From assembly GCA_001600415.1 (NCBI GenBank), contig BCJX01000001.1, positions 777,270-816,235 of the forward strand: DNA of 38,966 nt, read 5' to 3'. Positions 16,201 to 28,356 of this stretch are shown in pieces. Made by a program: the position numbers and the translations under genes. A model generated the notes under the pieces. It was not told the origin of the DNA, searched no databases, and saw only the letters and a program-made list of their open reading frames with translations. This DNA comes from Pascua guehoae (Eukaryota > Basidiomycota > Tremellomycetes > Trichosporonales > Trichosporonaceae). The stretch's first letter is position 1, and each line of letters starts with the position of its first letter.

Positions 16201-19200
16201 GGGTAACAGTGCTCTCGGACTCTATGATGTCGCAAACTTCCCAGTTCGCAGGATGAGGTACGTCGGGCTGAAGGCTGCTACTGCTGGTCTCGCTAACCTG
16301 CACAGGGTAATTGCTCGTTTCATGGCCTTCGTTGCTGCTACCGGAGTTGCTTCCGAGGGGTTCGATGCTCTTGCGTCCGAAATGGAACACCTCGCAGTTC
16401 AGAAGGTGAGTTGTGAGAGAGTGAGTGTGTGCTGCAACTGACACCCAGGATCTCGGTAATGACGTTGAACTCGGGCCATTCAGCTCCGAGTACCGCGTCA
16501 GCGTCCTTATCCTCCGTGCCCTCAACGCGTACCACACCGAGCCCGAGCCGACTGCACGCGTCGCCGAGCTTGGCGAGGCGGCTCTCACTGCTATCCGCGA
16601 CATTGTCCTCCCTCCCGTGCCAGACCTCAAGTTCCCTGCTGCTACTGGAAAACGATCGGTGACCACCCGTGGTACCAAGGCGGCTGCCACTACGACCACG
16701 CGGTCAACGCGAGCCACCAAGGCCACCGCCACCAAACCGACCACCCGCAAGGCACCTGCAAAGGGAGAGATCAGGTCCCAACCAGCGTCGCACAAGCTGC
16801 CTTGCGACGACCTCGAGAACATCTCGCAGTTGCTCCGTAAGTTATTATCCACCCTGCTAAACTCCGCTAACCCTTGCAGATGCTCTATCTGCTCTTTTCG
16901 GCGTCCTGGGTCACGCACTGCTCAAGCTCGAGACACTCAAGGTCATGCGTGCATTGCAGCGCAATTCTGAAGACCAGATTGACGGTGAGCTGAGACGATG
17001 ACGAAGCCCAGCTCACACTGCAGCCTACATTAGCACATGTGCCCAGCTTGCGACAGAATACGGCCGGTTCGGCAAGTATACGCGCGCAGCCCAGATCTTT
17101 GCGCAGGCTATCCGCCACACCGCCGAGGCCAAGGCCCCAGCGTCGGCAGCGGCACGCACCGAACTGCATCTCCGCCACACCCGTTTCCTCGCACTCTCGG
17201 GTCATGTCAAACATGCGTGGGTGTTTCTGTCTTTTCGCTCCATACACTGACATGCAGGCGGGAGGAGTTTATGGAGGCAGAGAACCTCTCAAGCGACATT
17301 CCTGAGCCATCCAAGGAAGGATCATACGCTCACCGCTGGCTCGAGATTTGTGCCACGTCAGAGCGCATGGCTCTAGCTCACGCTGCCGTAGCTGCGATCA
17401 AGATGGCCGAGGTAAGCATGATGCCGCCGCTCCCTTACTGACCATTCAGGCAGACATTACTTCCGCAATCACGAGCCTTTCGGCAGCTCACCGCCAATGG
17501 AGCCGCACCGTCTCTGGAATCGCGCACCTGGCTGCTGACGCCCCGACGTCTGAACAGGCAGAGGAGTCTACCACGCCGGTCGAAATGCCGAACCAGTCCC
17601 AAGCAGCGGATGGGAAGAAGCAGACTGCCAAAAAGCCTTTCGCTCTCGCAGGCAAGCACCTGAGCGGACGGCCCTGGCACTACGCTGAGGAGCTCTTTGA
17701 CGCGACATTCAGCCTCGCCACCGCTCTGTCACAACGTGGTTCGGTCAAGGAGTGCGAGTACTACCTCCTCCAGGCGCGCGGCATGGTCCCCGCACTGCGG
17801 TCATCATCCCTTGATGCTCGCGTCTCCTCTCAAAGTGCAGAGTTTGAAAACCGTCGATTGCGCTTTGATGTGGCAACAGAGGAGCTGCATCACGCCGCCG
17901 AGATTTTATGTGCTGTAAGTTGGCCGCTCTCCTGTGGGCACTCAACTGACATTCAGGCGGACGGACCCGAGGCTGCAGACATCAAGCGCATCCAGGGCGA
18001 GCTCTACTCCCGCCAACAAGCCGCCCCCGAAGCCGACGAAATGTTCATCGACGCCGTTCAGCACATTGTGGGACTTGATCAAGAGTTTCTGTCGTCTGAG
18101 GCGCGCATGCCTTCGTGGGTAAACTTGTTGTGGACAAGACTCACTAACCCAGCAGCAACAGGAAAGAGAGTCTTGCGGCTTGTCTTCCTGCTTCCAAGGA
18201 GCCGCTCATGTCCAATTCGCTTAGTGACATTCTTCGGCAGCGCGCTTGGCTTCTCCGTGAAGCTGGTGACGTTGAAACTTGCGACGCTGTTCTGCAGCAG
18301 CTCGACCTCATCCCTCGCACGTCAAGCTCCAAGGTCAGTTAGACACCGCGGAAACTCAACTGACTCGGCAGTCCGCACAGCTCTACCTTGAGGCGCGTAT
18401 TGCAATGGACGAAGCTTTCAGCCACTTCAAGACTGATCTGTTTATGAGCTCTCTGACCGAGTCCAGTAAGTCTACCACGAAGCCTATGCCGTGGACGTTG
18501 GGCTGACCTATAGCCATTGCCATGACCATGGGCACCCCAGACAAGCGGGCAAAGGAGCGCCAGTCGACTCGTCATGCTGCCCACATTCTGCTCGAACGGG
18601 CAGCCCAGGCTTTCCGTGCGACTCTTGTGAATGTTGCGCGCAGCGGTCGCGTAGAAGACGTGCGCCAGGCGGGTGTGTCGCTGGCTGTTCTTGGAGCGTT
18701 CCAGACCTCGCTGGGCCAGGGATCGCCAACGACCACGGCGGCAACGGCTGGTATTCTCGGTGAGCTCGTCGACCTCATCAAAGGAGAGCGATCACTGACA
18801 GACAGCGTCCATTTCGTCCATCACACTCCAGCGCGAGCTCGTCGCTGCTATTGACACCAAGTTTGCCGACCCAACAGAAGACGACTTCAAGTGGCCTCGA
18901 CTTGACGCCCCATTGTCGACAGAACAGCCGGACGCCATGCGCGAGTACTGGGCCGACGTCCGTTCCAAGTATGCGACGACCGACTACCTGCACACCGAGT
19001 ACGACCTGAGCAGCTTGCCGGAGAGCTGGGCCGTCGTGAGCGTCACTGTCACAGACGACCGGAACACCCTCCTGCTGTCGCGTCACCAGAATGGGCAAGA
19101 GCCACTCGTCTTCTGCATGCCGCTCGACCGGCAGGGTCGCCGCGAGGGCGAAGACGAGAGCGAGCTGTTCACGTTCGACGCGGGTATCAGTGAGCTAAAG

Positions 19201-20430
19201 GCGATTATGGACGGCAACGACGCATCCATCAAAGGCATCAAGGACGTCAAGACGTCTGATGAACGCAAGCAGTGGTGGCGTACGCGTATCGAGCTCGACA
19301 CGCGTCTCAAGGACCTCCTCGCGACAATCGAGTTCTGCTGGCTGGGCGCGTTCAAGACGGTGTTTGGCCCGCGCCGTGCGGCCAACACTGAGGCTCTTGA
19401 AAAGTTCCGTGCACGCCTCGATCGGATCCTGCAGACTGCCTTGTCGAGTGCGGGTTCCGACATGCGGCGCGGTGCGCGCGTGCGCCTCAACGATACACTG
19501 CTGGCGTGCTTTTCCACCCTGTCGTCCAAGTGCAAGGACGAGGAGATTGAGGACCTCGTCTACTTTGTTCTCGACCTGTACCAGTCGCACGGCATTGCGG
19601 TTGCGCTTGCCGAGCTCGACTTTGACGAGATTGGTGTTGACGTCAAGGCGGCACTGTCCGACCTCGAGATGGAGGTGGCGGCCGACACGCCCCCAAGCGA
19701 CGAGCACCTTTTGCTGGTACTGGACAAGAACGTGCAGGGCATTCCTTGGGAGTCGATCCCGATTCTGCGCGGACGGCCAGTTTCGCGCATTCCTTCACTG
19801 CCGTTTGTTCTCGACCAGGTGGCACTCGGCCGCCACCTCGCGCCTGAGGCCAATACCGGCCGGCGCGTCATTGACTCGCGCAAGGGCCACTTCTTCCTCA
19901 ACCCCTCTGGCGACCTCAAGGCAACGCAGGGCCGTCTCGATGGCCGCCTCACCGCCCTCGAGTCGCGCGGCTGGCGCGGGAGCCGCGCCACAGTCCCCAC
20001 GGAGAACGAAATGCTCGCTGCTCTCTCCGACTCGCAGCTCGTCGTGTACATTGGCCACGGCGGCGGTGAAGAGTACTGCCGCGCCCACAAGATCCGCGCT
20101 CTCCCGCACTGCGCGACAACCATGCTCTGGGGCTGCTCGTCGGGCCTCCTCCGTGAACACGGCGACCTGGATCGCACAGGCACGCCCAACAACTATCTCC
20201 TCGCGGGCTGCCCTGCCCTCGTCGCAAACCTCTGGGACGTGACGGACAAGGACATCGACCGGCTCACCGAGATTACAATGGACAATCTCGGCCTGCACGC
20301 CGACCACCTCGGACAGCGCAGCGACGTGAGCATCGTCCAGGCCGTCAATATGGCACGCGACGAGGCAAAGCTCCAGTTTCTCACCGGCGCTGCGCCCGTC
20401 GTCTATGGCATTCCTGTCTACATGGGCTGA
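13296..20430 (+). CDS. ESP1: Separase (cohesin-cleaving cysteine protease, peptidase family C50)
   Basis: Cleaves the kleisin subunit of cohesin at anaphase onset. Sixteen exons: 13296-14084, 14140-14817, 14859-15063, 15179-15846, 15884-16257, 16306-16405, 16449-16836, 16880-16984, 17024-17216, 17258-17411, 17450-17914, 17957-18114, 18162-18333, 18372-18465, 18514-18759, 18806-20430; 6414 nt, 2137 aa, typical separase size. The first ~220 residues are basic, Ala/Pro/Thr-rich and disordered, followed by a long helical region. The C-terminal protease domain has the catalytic dyad in VVYIGHGGG (H2014) and MLWGCSSG (C2040), 26 residues apart as in human separase, then NLWDVTDKDIDRLT. Introns are mostly 37-55 nt, one of 115. 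Intron 16258-16305 is 48 nt with no in-frame stop, so its splicing is the least certain. Confidence 0.96.
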
Positions 20431-20997
20431 GCGGAGAGCTGGGCGTTGGATGGGCGAGGCGCAGTCTGGTAGTCTTGATGTACTTATTGTAATGGCCCTA
20501 TAGATTGCTGGGCAGTGATCAGTTGCCTGTCGGTTGGGTCGAGCGGCCGACATGTTCAAAGGGAACAGCACTGCATCCCTTTGAGGGAACGACTGGGACT
20601 TGTCGGTGGCTAGGTGGGACGCAGGTAATGAGGCGCAACGTAGACGGCCAGGAGCCACCGAAGACCAGCTGTGGCGCGCACGCGATGTCGAGCGGCCATC
20701 TGGAGATCATGCAGGCTAGCGCACCAGAGGCTCTGACGAAGAGTTCACAGTGTTACATTGGCAATTTATACAATTCAGGGTCCGAGTCAAGGTCAGCGAC
20801 ACGCGCAAACTGGTCGGCGTGTCGGGAAGATGATGCGGCCGTCCATGGGCGGCCATGGGTCGGGTGGGAGTGGCAAGAGAGTGAGGGTTGGGGGGGTGGG
20901 GTGAGGGGTTGGTGGGGGGTTGGAGTTGAGAGTGGGGGGAAGGCGGTGGCGATGGCCACACCACGCAGGCCAGGTCCAGGGCACATATACTCGTTCT
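20431..20997. other. Convergent spacer between separase and phosphodiesterase
   Basis: It contains both 3' ends. A G-rich purine stretch (about 20870-20945) lies in the middle; no coding signal seen. Confidence 0.5.
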
Positions 20998-23900
20998 CTA
21001 GTGCAAGCCATGGACGAGGAGTGCCTCTGGCGTGCTCATGCGGCGGTTGCTGGCGGTCCCCGTGGCATCAAAGCCCGTGAGTGCGAGGACATGCCGGGCG
21101 AGCATGGAGCGGTCGTGCACTTCGCCACGGTACACTACGCGGACTGCGTGGGCGGCTGGAGACACTGGTGGATACGCAGGTGACCGCGGTGGCGTGGAGG
21201 TAGTCGCGGTGGTGGGCGATTCGGGGGACGAGTTGCCAGCGTGCGAGCGCGAGTCCGAATGCGAGCGTGTGTGGTGGTGGTGGTGGTGGTGTGCGTGGTG
21301 GTGTGCGGCCGCAGCGGCGTGGGCTGTGGAAGCTTCGGGGCTAACCAGGGTTGCTGGGAGGATCAAGGGGAAGAGGGTGTGGAAGCGGTCGTCGAGCGCG
21401 CTCGGCGTGGTAGGCGGGTGCACGGCTGTACGGAGGACAGCGGTCTTGGCCTCATTTTCGTCGCTGTCTTCTTCGAGGTGCTCAAAGCGCTTTTGCCACG
21501 TGCCACGGTTGGCGCGGCACGATTCCGCGTACGGCTCGAGCTCGGGAAGTGCCTCTGCAATCGTGCGGAACAAGGGCTCGGTGAAGAGGTCGATAAAGCC
21601 CACCTGGCCCTTGGCCTGGAGACGTGCGTCAACGCCTGCAACAACAGACACTGGCAACGAAAGCTCCTGCTCCAGTGACGCCTGTTTGGTCCATTCGTCG
21701 AGCAGCACAGTCGACCAGTGTTCTGATACTTCAATCGGGCGTGTCTGGCGCGGGTTAGTGGGTATAGGACAACCTTGCGGGATTGGCTCACCGGATTGCT
21801 AATATCAGCACACTTGATGAGCGCCTGGGACAACATAACGCGGTCATGTTCGTCCTGGGCATCGCGTTCGCTATCAGAGTTGTCGTCGTGCATAGCTTCG
21901 GCAAACTCTTTGAGTCTTTGGATCCACGCAAAGTGGAGCGCCATGTCGGTGGCCAGAATTGCAGAGTAAAGGACACGGCGGAAATCACGCGATTTGATGG
22001 CAGCGCGTGCTGGAAACTCGGCCGCTTCGGCCGCGGTGGGTGGACCGAGCAGGAACCCAAAGCCGTGCTTGCGGAGCAGCTGCACAATGAGCATGCAGTG
22101 CATGTTCTCCAGGACCGACTTGTCGTCGTACACGACCGACAAGGGGACCTTGGCGTTTTTCTGCAAGGTTAGCTACGCGACGGACTGTGTGAACCCACCA
22201 TAAAGGCATTACTGAGACCTGGGTGGCCGACGTCGTGACCGATGGCGGCCATGATGATGCCGAGGACGTCCTGTGGGCGGAGAATCTCGCGGGCCCGCCG
22301 CGTACCGTTGCCAAGCACGGGGGAAACATCCTCACTCGGGCGGCACCACACCGACTTGCCCGGTTCCAGTTCCAGCAAGAAGGAAAATGGCGGCGCGACA
22401 CCAATGCTCATGAGGAAGAGGTACGTTGCCTGTAGCACGTCGATGGCGTGGACATAGTTGTGGTACGGGTTTGGCGCGTGGTAGATTGCACGGATAGCAA
22501 AGAGCAGACGGTTGATCTGATCCCGCTTGATGCAGAGTTCGGCAATGCCTTCAGTGTGCAAGATGGCCTCAAAGATGAGGCACGCCACGCGGAACAAGTC
22601 GTGCTGGCTGAGTGTGTGTGGGCGGAAGTCCCAAGTCGACAGGCACTGGACAAGTCGTACACGGTCCTCAAACGAAATGGGTGCGGCGAGACTGTTGTGG
22701 AATATCAGCACCAGTCCGTGCAGTTAATGAGCTTCGATCAAGCCACCATCCAAGCCACCAATGTTTATCATGACTCACGTATCGTAATCGCCCATCTGGA
22801 TATCGATCGACGTCATGGTTTGCTGGTACATTTCACTGAGGACCTCGGCAAACTGAGTCGTGTTGCCATCGGCAGCCTCTTGTTCTTTATCGCCAGCGAC
22901 GAGGTTGCTTAGTCCTGCTGGTAATGGTGTGGCGGGCACCTCGTCATATTCTGTGGGCCACTTTGTCGCGCGGTCAAAGGCGAGTGCAATGCCGCCCGTG
23001 TCCACACTGCGTCGGCGGGAGGCGTCAAATACAGGGTGCGCGGCGAGGAGAGGATCCAGGAAATGTATGGGAGAAGGGAGACTCGGAACGTTCATCGGTG
23101 CCGTTGATGGCGTGACGACTGTGCCAGCCGTCGACAAGGTGGAGGCAGCAGTGGCCAATGGTGGTTCCGGCGACTGCTCTGCATTGGCCACATTGTCAAA
23201 ACTGACCGTCGATCCACGCGAGGTCATCCGACTGAGGTTGAGCTGCGTGCTGATGCGCCGCCGTTGCAGGGTGGCCATGAGCACCTTTTCAGTCTCGTGT
23301 TCGGCTCCCATCGAGAGGGCGGTCGGTGTAAGCACGACCTTTGTCTCGTCCTCGAGCATGATTGATTTGATCGACGGTGACGCCGTAATGGATGCCGTCT
23401 GTGCAGCCGGTGATGCGTTGCCAGTTGCAACCAGTTCGCTCAGATTCTGGGCCGTCGTCGGGCCATATGGTGGCTGGAGGACACCAGAGGCGCCGTGTGC
23501 CGCACAGGTCGCGATGGCGTTCGGCGAGACGCCTCCGTTGGCCGAATACGCAATGATAATAGGTTTGACCGTGTTTGCGCTGGACGGTGTCGGGATGTTT
23601 GCGTTCGTGTTTGCTTTCTCCCTTTGCTCGTTTACAATGTCGGCAACCTGGTCAATGCCTCGCACCACAATGGAGAGCCAGTCGTCCTCAATTTGTCGCG
23701 CACGGTCGACGAGATCCTGCTGAAAGCACACGGCCGATGGTGTAGTTCCGCGATTAAGCAAGAGCGAGAGAGACGGAAGAGAGGGCGTTTCTCCGAGTGG
23801 AACGAGGATGACCTGTTGTACAGGCGGCGCAGGGGTGGATGCACCTGTGGATCGCGGCGTCGAGCCAGCCGAAGAGGCCCGCGGTGGCGACAAGATGGAC

Positions 23901-25518
23901 GGAAGATGAGACACCTGGCGAACTGCAGTGACTGGGAAGGTTAGCGCTCATAGTATGAGTCGAGGTCACGACTAGTGCGTAGCGAGCACGGCACCGAACA
24001 AGCCATGACACCATGTATCTTCCACTAGGGTAGATAGGGAAAGGCCAAGTCAAAAAGCAAGCCAAGCGGAACATCCAACACGCAAAAACCAAGAACTGGT
24101 TTCCGCACTAAAAAATGTGAGGCTAGATTCGGGTGCTCCAGGCGGGGCTCAGTTAAATGGCCGACCGAGTAATGGGACACAGACCAACCCGAATCAACGG
24201 ATCAACGGGTGATGCTCAAAGAGCACATCCTCCCCGACCTGATTCACATCAAAAAAGTCGGACAGCCGAACTGGTGGCACACGGTGGGCCTTGCGTTGCG
24301 CATCGGCCACCGGTGCCTGCGCCACTCGCACGAGGGAATGCGGCGCTCGGCGCAAGCCACGACGCTCGTGCCCAACATCGCGATTCCACCACAGCGGCAG
24401 AGAGAACAGAAGAACATGGGCGGCGGTCGCAGTGGAGTAAGGGTAGTGGGGAGGGGGCAGGTCCGGTATTGTCGGGGACGGTGCGATTCTGGGCAAAGCT
24501 GGAGAGAACAAGGATAAGAGCGAGGATAAGAAGACGCTACGACGCGATGGACTGTCGGTGCGGGCGCGGGCGCGAGCGAGTCGTGCCTGTCCCTGTCCAT
24601 GTTTCGCCGGCATCACAGCAGCCGAGGCTGTCGTGGGCTTGGGGTCTGCTGGTGGGGAGGGGGGGGGGGGCGGNGTCTGCTGGGGAAGCCATGAACGGAG
24701 ACGGTCTGGTGGCTTGACATGCTGTGGACAATGATGGATGTATCGAGCGACCTCAACAATGATACCTGAGCGAAATGATCTTAAGAGAGAGAGCTTGGAA
24801 GCAGACAGGCAGACACCTGAGAGGCGGCAAAGCACACACATGACGATCGCAGATCAGGTCCACGACACTCACCCTCCAATCCAGATTGGCGCAAGACATC
24901 GACGAGCTCGTCACCCTCAGCTCCAATGCGACGCCCAGACGGCGAGAACAGGTTGGTTCCGCTGGGCATGGCCACGCTTGCGCGGGCATTCATGAGCGTA
25001 GGATGGAGGAAGGTGTCGTTGCCCGTGGTCGTGTGAGCGGGACGCGACTTGCTGCGTATCATGCCTGGGCGCACGCGCTTTTCGACAGCTGCAGGTGGTC
25101 CACGGGATGTAGGCGACGGCGACAAGGACGGGTCTGCGCCCTCGGCGGGGCCAGCCCCGCCGCTCGGCCCGCTGATGCTAGATCGACTGGCGGACGGGGA
25201 TGTCTTGAATGACGACAGCGGGCGGAGTGCAGTAGCACCCAGAGGTGGTGTGGGAGGGCTGGTGCTGATGGCCGAACCTGCGGCAACCGATGTGAACCCC
25301 GAACCAACGCCAGCTGCCAGGCTCAGTCGTCGGCTCTGGGTAAGGAGACGGTCAATGTCATCCTTGTAAGGGCCGTTCCATGTCCCATCACCAAACGTCC
25401 CGCTACCGGAGAAGGACGAGCGGTTCCCAGGTCGCCCAAATGTCGTCGTCGGGATGCCATCGGAAAGGACGACGAGGATGGATAGCGGGGACGATGAGAT
25501 GATGGGGGTCGAGATCAT
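20998..25518 (-). CDS. PDE2: Class I 3',5'-cyclic-nucleotide phosphodiesterase with receiver-like N-terminal region
   Basis: Hydrolyses cAMP and so damps protein kinase A signalling. Exons on the minus strand: 24873-25518, 22779-23931, 22199-22691, 21792-22160, 20998-21744; 3408 nt, 1135 aa. Catalytic signatures: YHNYVHAIDVLQ (H677, H681), GHDVGHPGLSNAFM (H752, D753, H756) and IKCADISNPTRP (D883). The tail from about residue 1010 has a run of His/Ala/Ser. Exons 2-5 are certain. Exon 1 joins through a 941-nt intron; it is supported by phase (one base plus two), a CACCATG start, and the lack of any in-frame ATG in exon 2. Residues before the catalytic domain include ILVVLSDG and, later, KPIIIAYSANGG and HGASGVLQPPY, like a degenerate response-regulator receiver. 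The symbol follows yeast Pde2 by fold and is provisional. Confidence 0.88.
24209..24517 (+). other. Unassigned 102-codon reading frame inside PDE intron 1, opposite strand
   Basis: Starts MLKEHILPDLIHIKKVGQP and reads to a TAA. I do not recognise it. About 84% of the first 58 codons end in G or C, like real genes here, but base composition alone can produce this. The last third is Gly/Arg-rich and unconvincing. It could be a nested gene, a pseudogene fragment, or chance. Confidence 0.2.
24659..24674 (+). repeat. G12 run with an ambiguous base in PDE intron 1
   Basis: Twelve G (24659-24670) are followed by C, G, G and the only N in the window (24674), suggesting that the sequence was hard to resolve here. 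Confidence 0.95.
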
Positions 25519-25828
25519 GGTGACTCTAGGTGCGACGTCGCGGTGAGCGACGGGACGATGCGATGGTGGGTACGTTTACGATGTCGACGCGATGTGCGGT
25601 TTCCCCTTGAGAGAACGAGTGACGCCAGAGATGGGGATTACCCAGTTGGTGTGACGAGCTGTTTTGGGTGACGAAAGATGGGTACGGTCGCAAGATGCGG
25701 TGGAGGTAACCTTTGTAGATTGCAAGTCAAGATCTAGAGCCATGTCAGAGACATCTCGGACGGCGGAATGGGGCAACGTGAACAGAAAAACGTCGTGATG
25801 TAGAGGGGGAACGAGGTTAACGAGGAAG

Positions 25829-25858
25829 GATGGGATGGATGGGATGGGATGGGATGGC
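25829..25858. repeat. gggat pentanucleotide repeat
   Basis: About six consecutive gggat or ggatg units. Confidence 0.8.
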
Positions 25859-28126
25859 ATAGCCCGTGTGGCGTGGGGTCGTTGGACAACTCACAGTGTA
25901 TGTAGTGCTTGCTTGCTCCGACTTGGTTGTCTTCAGGGAGTTGGGATTTGCCTTTGCTTTGCACGTATATACGTCCGTGTGTGTCGCGCGACCCTCGCTA
26001 GGTTGCTAGGTCGCTCACTCTAGGGCGAGACAAGGCGGTCAACGCGGTCAGGTGCAGGTGATGCAGGTGAGCGAGCGAGCAGGCGTGCGAGTTGGCGCAA
26101 AGGTGATGGATGGGCGTTGGTTCCCTGCGGCGTTCGGTACTGGCTGGCAACGCGCGGCAACCTTGCAAGGATGGCTTGGTAGAACCGCAAATGGCACTGG
26201 CCGAAAAAGTTGGTGGGGACGGGGGGGGCGTGCGACACGGGACGTGGATGCAGTGATGTGTGCTTCGGGGTCGTTGATCGTTGTGGGATGAGTGCGAGGG
26301 CGGGCACACGATATGCACAACGACGAGATGTGGATGTGCGGAGATGGGGGATTGCTGGGCGGCTGTTGTGGGTGCTGGTTTGTGGTTGGCCGAGAGAGAG
26401 TGGGTGTGGGTGGTCGTCGCTGTGGGTGTGCACCCGGGGGTGGTGGGTGTGCTTGGCCCAGGCACGGTACGGCACAAAGAGAGTGGAGTAGGATTCTGCT
26501 TGCGAGGTGGGAGGCAGGAATGTCTGGTAAAATGTGGGGCAAAAGGGCCCGGGAACAGACGTCGGTCACGGGCAAGACACAAAAACTCAAAGAGCAAATA
26601 CGATCAACCCCTCCTCCAGAGTTTGTCTACAAATTGAACAAAGCGGCCAGCTCGGTGGTCGTGCGATACACCGGATGCACACGAGGTTGGCCCAGCAGTT
26701 GCTCAGGTTTGCCGTCGGTCGACGATCGCTGCAAGCGTGCCTTGTTCGGCGTGGCGCACACAAGTTCCGCGGAAGAGGACAGTGCGACGTCGGGCGGCGT
26801 GATGGTTCGCCGAGATGAGGAGAGCAGAAGGAGATGTCGGCTTTGAGAGGTGACAGCCTCCCCAAGTAGCGAGCGCCGGTATCGCGATAGCAGCCTTGGC
26901 GTTCCGAGTTCGGCAGCGATTTTGAAGTGGAAAAGGCAAAGGCAAAGGGAGACTCGAAAGCATACTTCCAGCGCAAGTCACATAGCCATTGCTCGTGAGC
27001 ATGCGAGCAAGTCTACGCTGGTGGGTTAAAGAAGGCACAAACTGGTGCCCACTCAGCAAGGTGATGGGTGAGAGAGTTCGAAGGCGGAGCAGCGGACAAG
27101 TCACAACCGATAGCCCCCTGACGACATGCACTGCAGTGACGCAATTGGGCCGTGGGTCCTTGTACTGTTTCCAAGATCTGGTGGTGCTCCATAGACAAGC
27201 AACGGCTTGGCCTTGAGGTTTGCAAAGCTTGTGAGGCCGATAGGTGCATTTGAAGATACCAGATGATATTGACATGGTTGTCGAGGTTGGTGCAGGCAGC
27301 GATTATCGGCGTACGGGGCTGCAAAGTCCTCTCTGCGCCCCAGGCAAAATGATTTTCCCGCCCATGGTTGGTTGCGCCCACTTTCCCAATATGGCAATTC
27401 TATAACGTCATTGGATCGTCGAAACGTCATTTCAAAACTCGACACAAGCGACACCACCCTCGACTGCCAAGAGGTTTTGCCGGTACGCCAGTAGTGGTCG
27501 TTTTCTTGGCCCCTCGAACATCAGAGGATAGCGTTGTAACGATGCTGATAGCGTGTGTGTGAGGGCTGTCGCAACGAGCTCTGAACCACAAGCAAGCTAT
27601 ACAAGCTATCCATCTCCGTAGGGTTTCCTTTCCGTGGATCCGTGGAGATCTTGAGGCACGTTTGATCTCATCTCTATAGCTCCGTCTCCACAATTCAGTA
27701 GTGTGATTTGTATTGTTTCGCACGATTGCCAGACGTATTGCTCCATCTACCCCACTAGTCTGGCGTGCCACGATTGACGGCATGGTGACGGTTATCGCTT
27801 AGAGACCCGCTCCCTCTTGGCGAATGAAGCTGTTTCATGATGGATCACGGGTTGCGGGTAGGATTACGGGTATTCCAACAGTTCCAACGCTCCACTAGCT
27901 CCATCTCTGAGAGTACTTAACGTCGTCTCGCTTGTCAATGATTCGGCCCTACCTGTAACGTTAGACCCAAGATCCACAAAGAGGTCATGTGAAGCGCGGC
28001 CGGCCATGCCATCGCACCATGACCGAATTGGCTAAGAGAAAGAAATGTGCACCAGCTGTTGTTGCCACGACATTGCCCCTCCATGGTGGGTTTCAGCACA
28101 CCTCCACCTCCACCTCTACGCCACCA

Positions 28127-28160
28127 GCTGATTGCTGATTGCTGATTGCTGATTGCTGAT
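28127..28160. repeat. 7-bp tandem repeat gctgatt, five copies
   Basis: Four perfect copies of gctgatt are followed by gctgat. It lies about 197 bp upstream of the 76-aa gene's start codon. Confidence 0.95.
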
Positions 28161-28190
28161 CAGTCCAGTCGAGTCCAGCCAACCACTTTC

Positions 28191-28241
28191 CACGTGCCAA
28201 CTCACTCCAGCTACATGTACCCAGGCGCACTGTCCGCCTGG
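28191..28241 (+). promoter_or_regulatory. Promoter elements: CACGTG box and CCAGGCG/CGCCTGG inverted repeat
   Basis: CACGTG at 28191-28196 is a perfect E-box. CCAGGCG (28221-28227) and CGCCTGG (28235-28241) form a perfect 7-bp inverted repeat with a 7-nt spacer, 116 bp upstream of the start codon. The same half-sites recur upstream of the 100-aa gene. A role as transcription-factor sites is inferred. Confidence 0.5.
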
Positions 28242-28356
28242 TGCATGGTACATAACCTGCCCTCGTTGGGCATGATGGACGCTGTGCATCTTCCTCTGCT
28301 TCCCATTCAATCCTTCTCATCACCTACCACCACTCTACATTCCAAAAGCCTACATC

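Larger units (their letters stand above)
25519..28356. other. Long region without recognisable genes upstream of PDE and the 76-aa gene
   Basis: The first few hundred bases should be the PDE promoter and leader. A gggat repeat lies at 25829-25858. From about 26000 to 28100 I see no exon with plausible splice structure or family resemblance. A 7-bp tandem repeat (28127-28160), a CACGTG site (28191-28196) and an inverted repeat (28221-28241) precede the next gene. Confidence 0.6.

Noticed and set aside
23912..23914. GTG as the PDE start codon
   Set aside because: It sits just inside an exon that begins after ctaac-cttcccag at 23932; the phase-matched upstream exon with CACCATG at 25518 explains it better.
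25998..26597. 199-residue minus-strand frame upstream of PDE
   Set aside because: Pro/His/Thr low complexity, open in all three frames, no splice or family evidence; probably leader-like CT-rich DNA.
26703..27275. 190-residue minus-strand frame
   Set aside because: No recognisable motif and codon third positions unlike the real genes.
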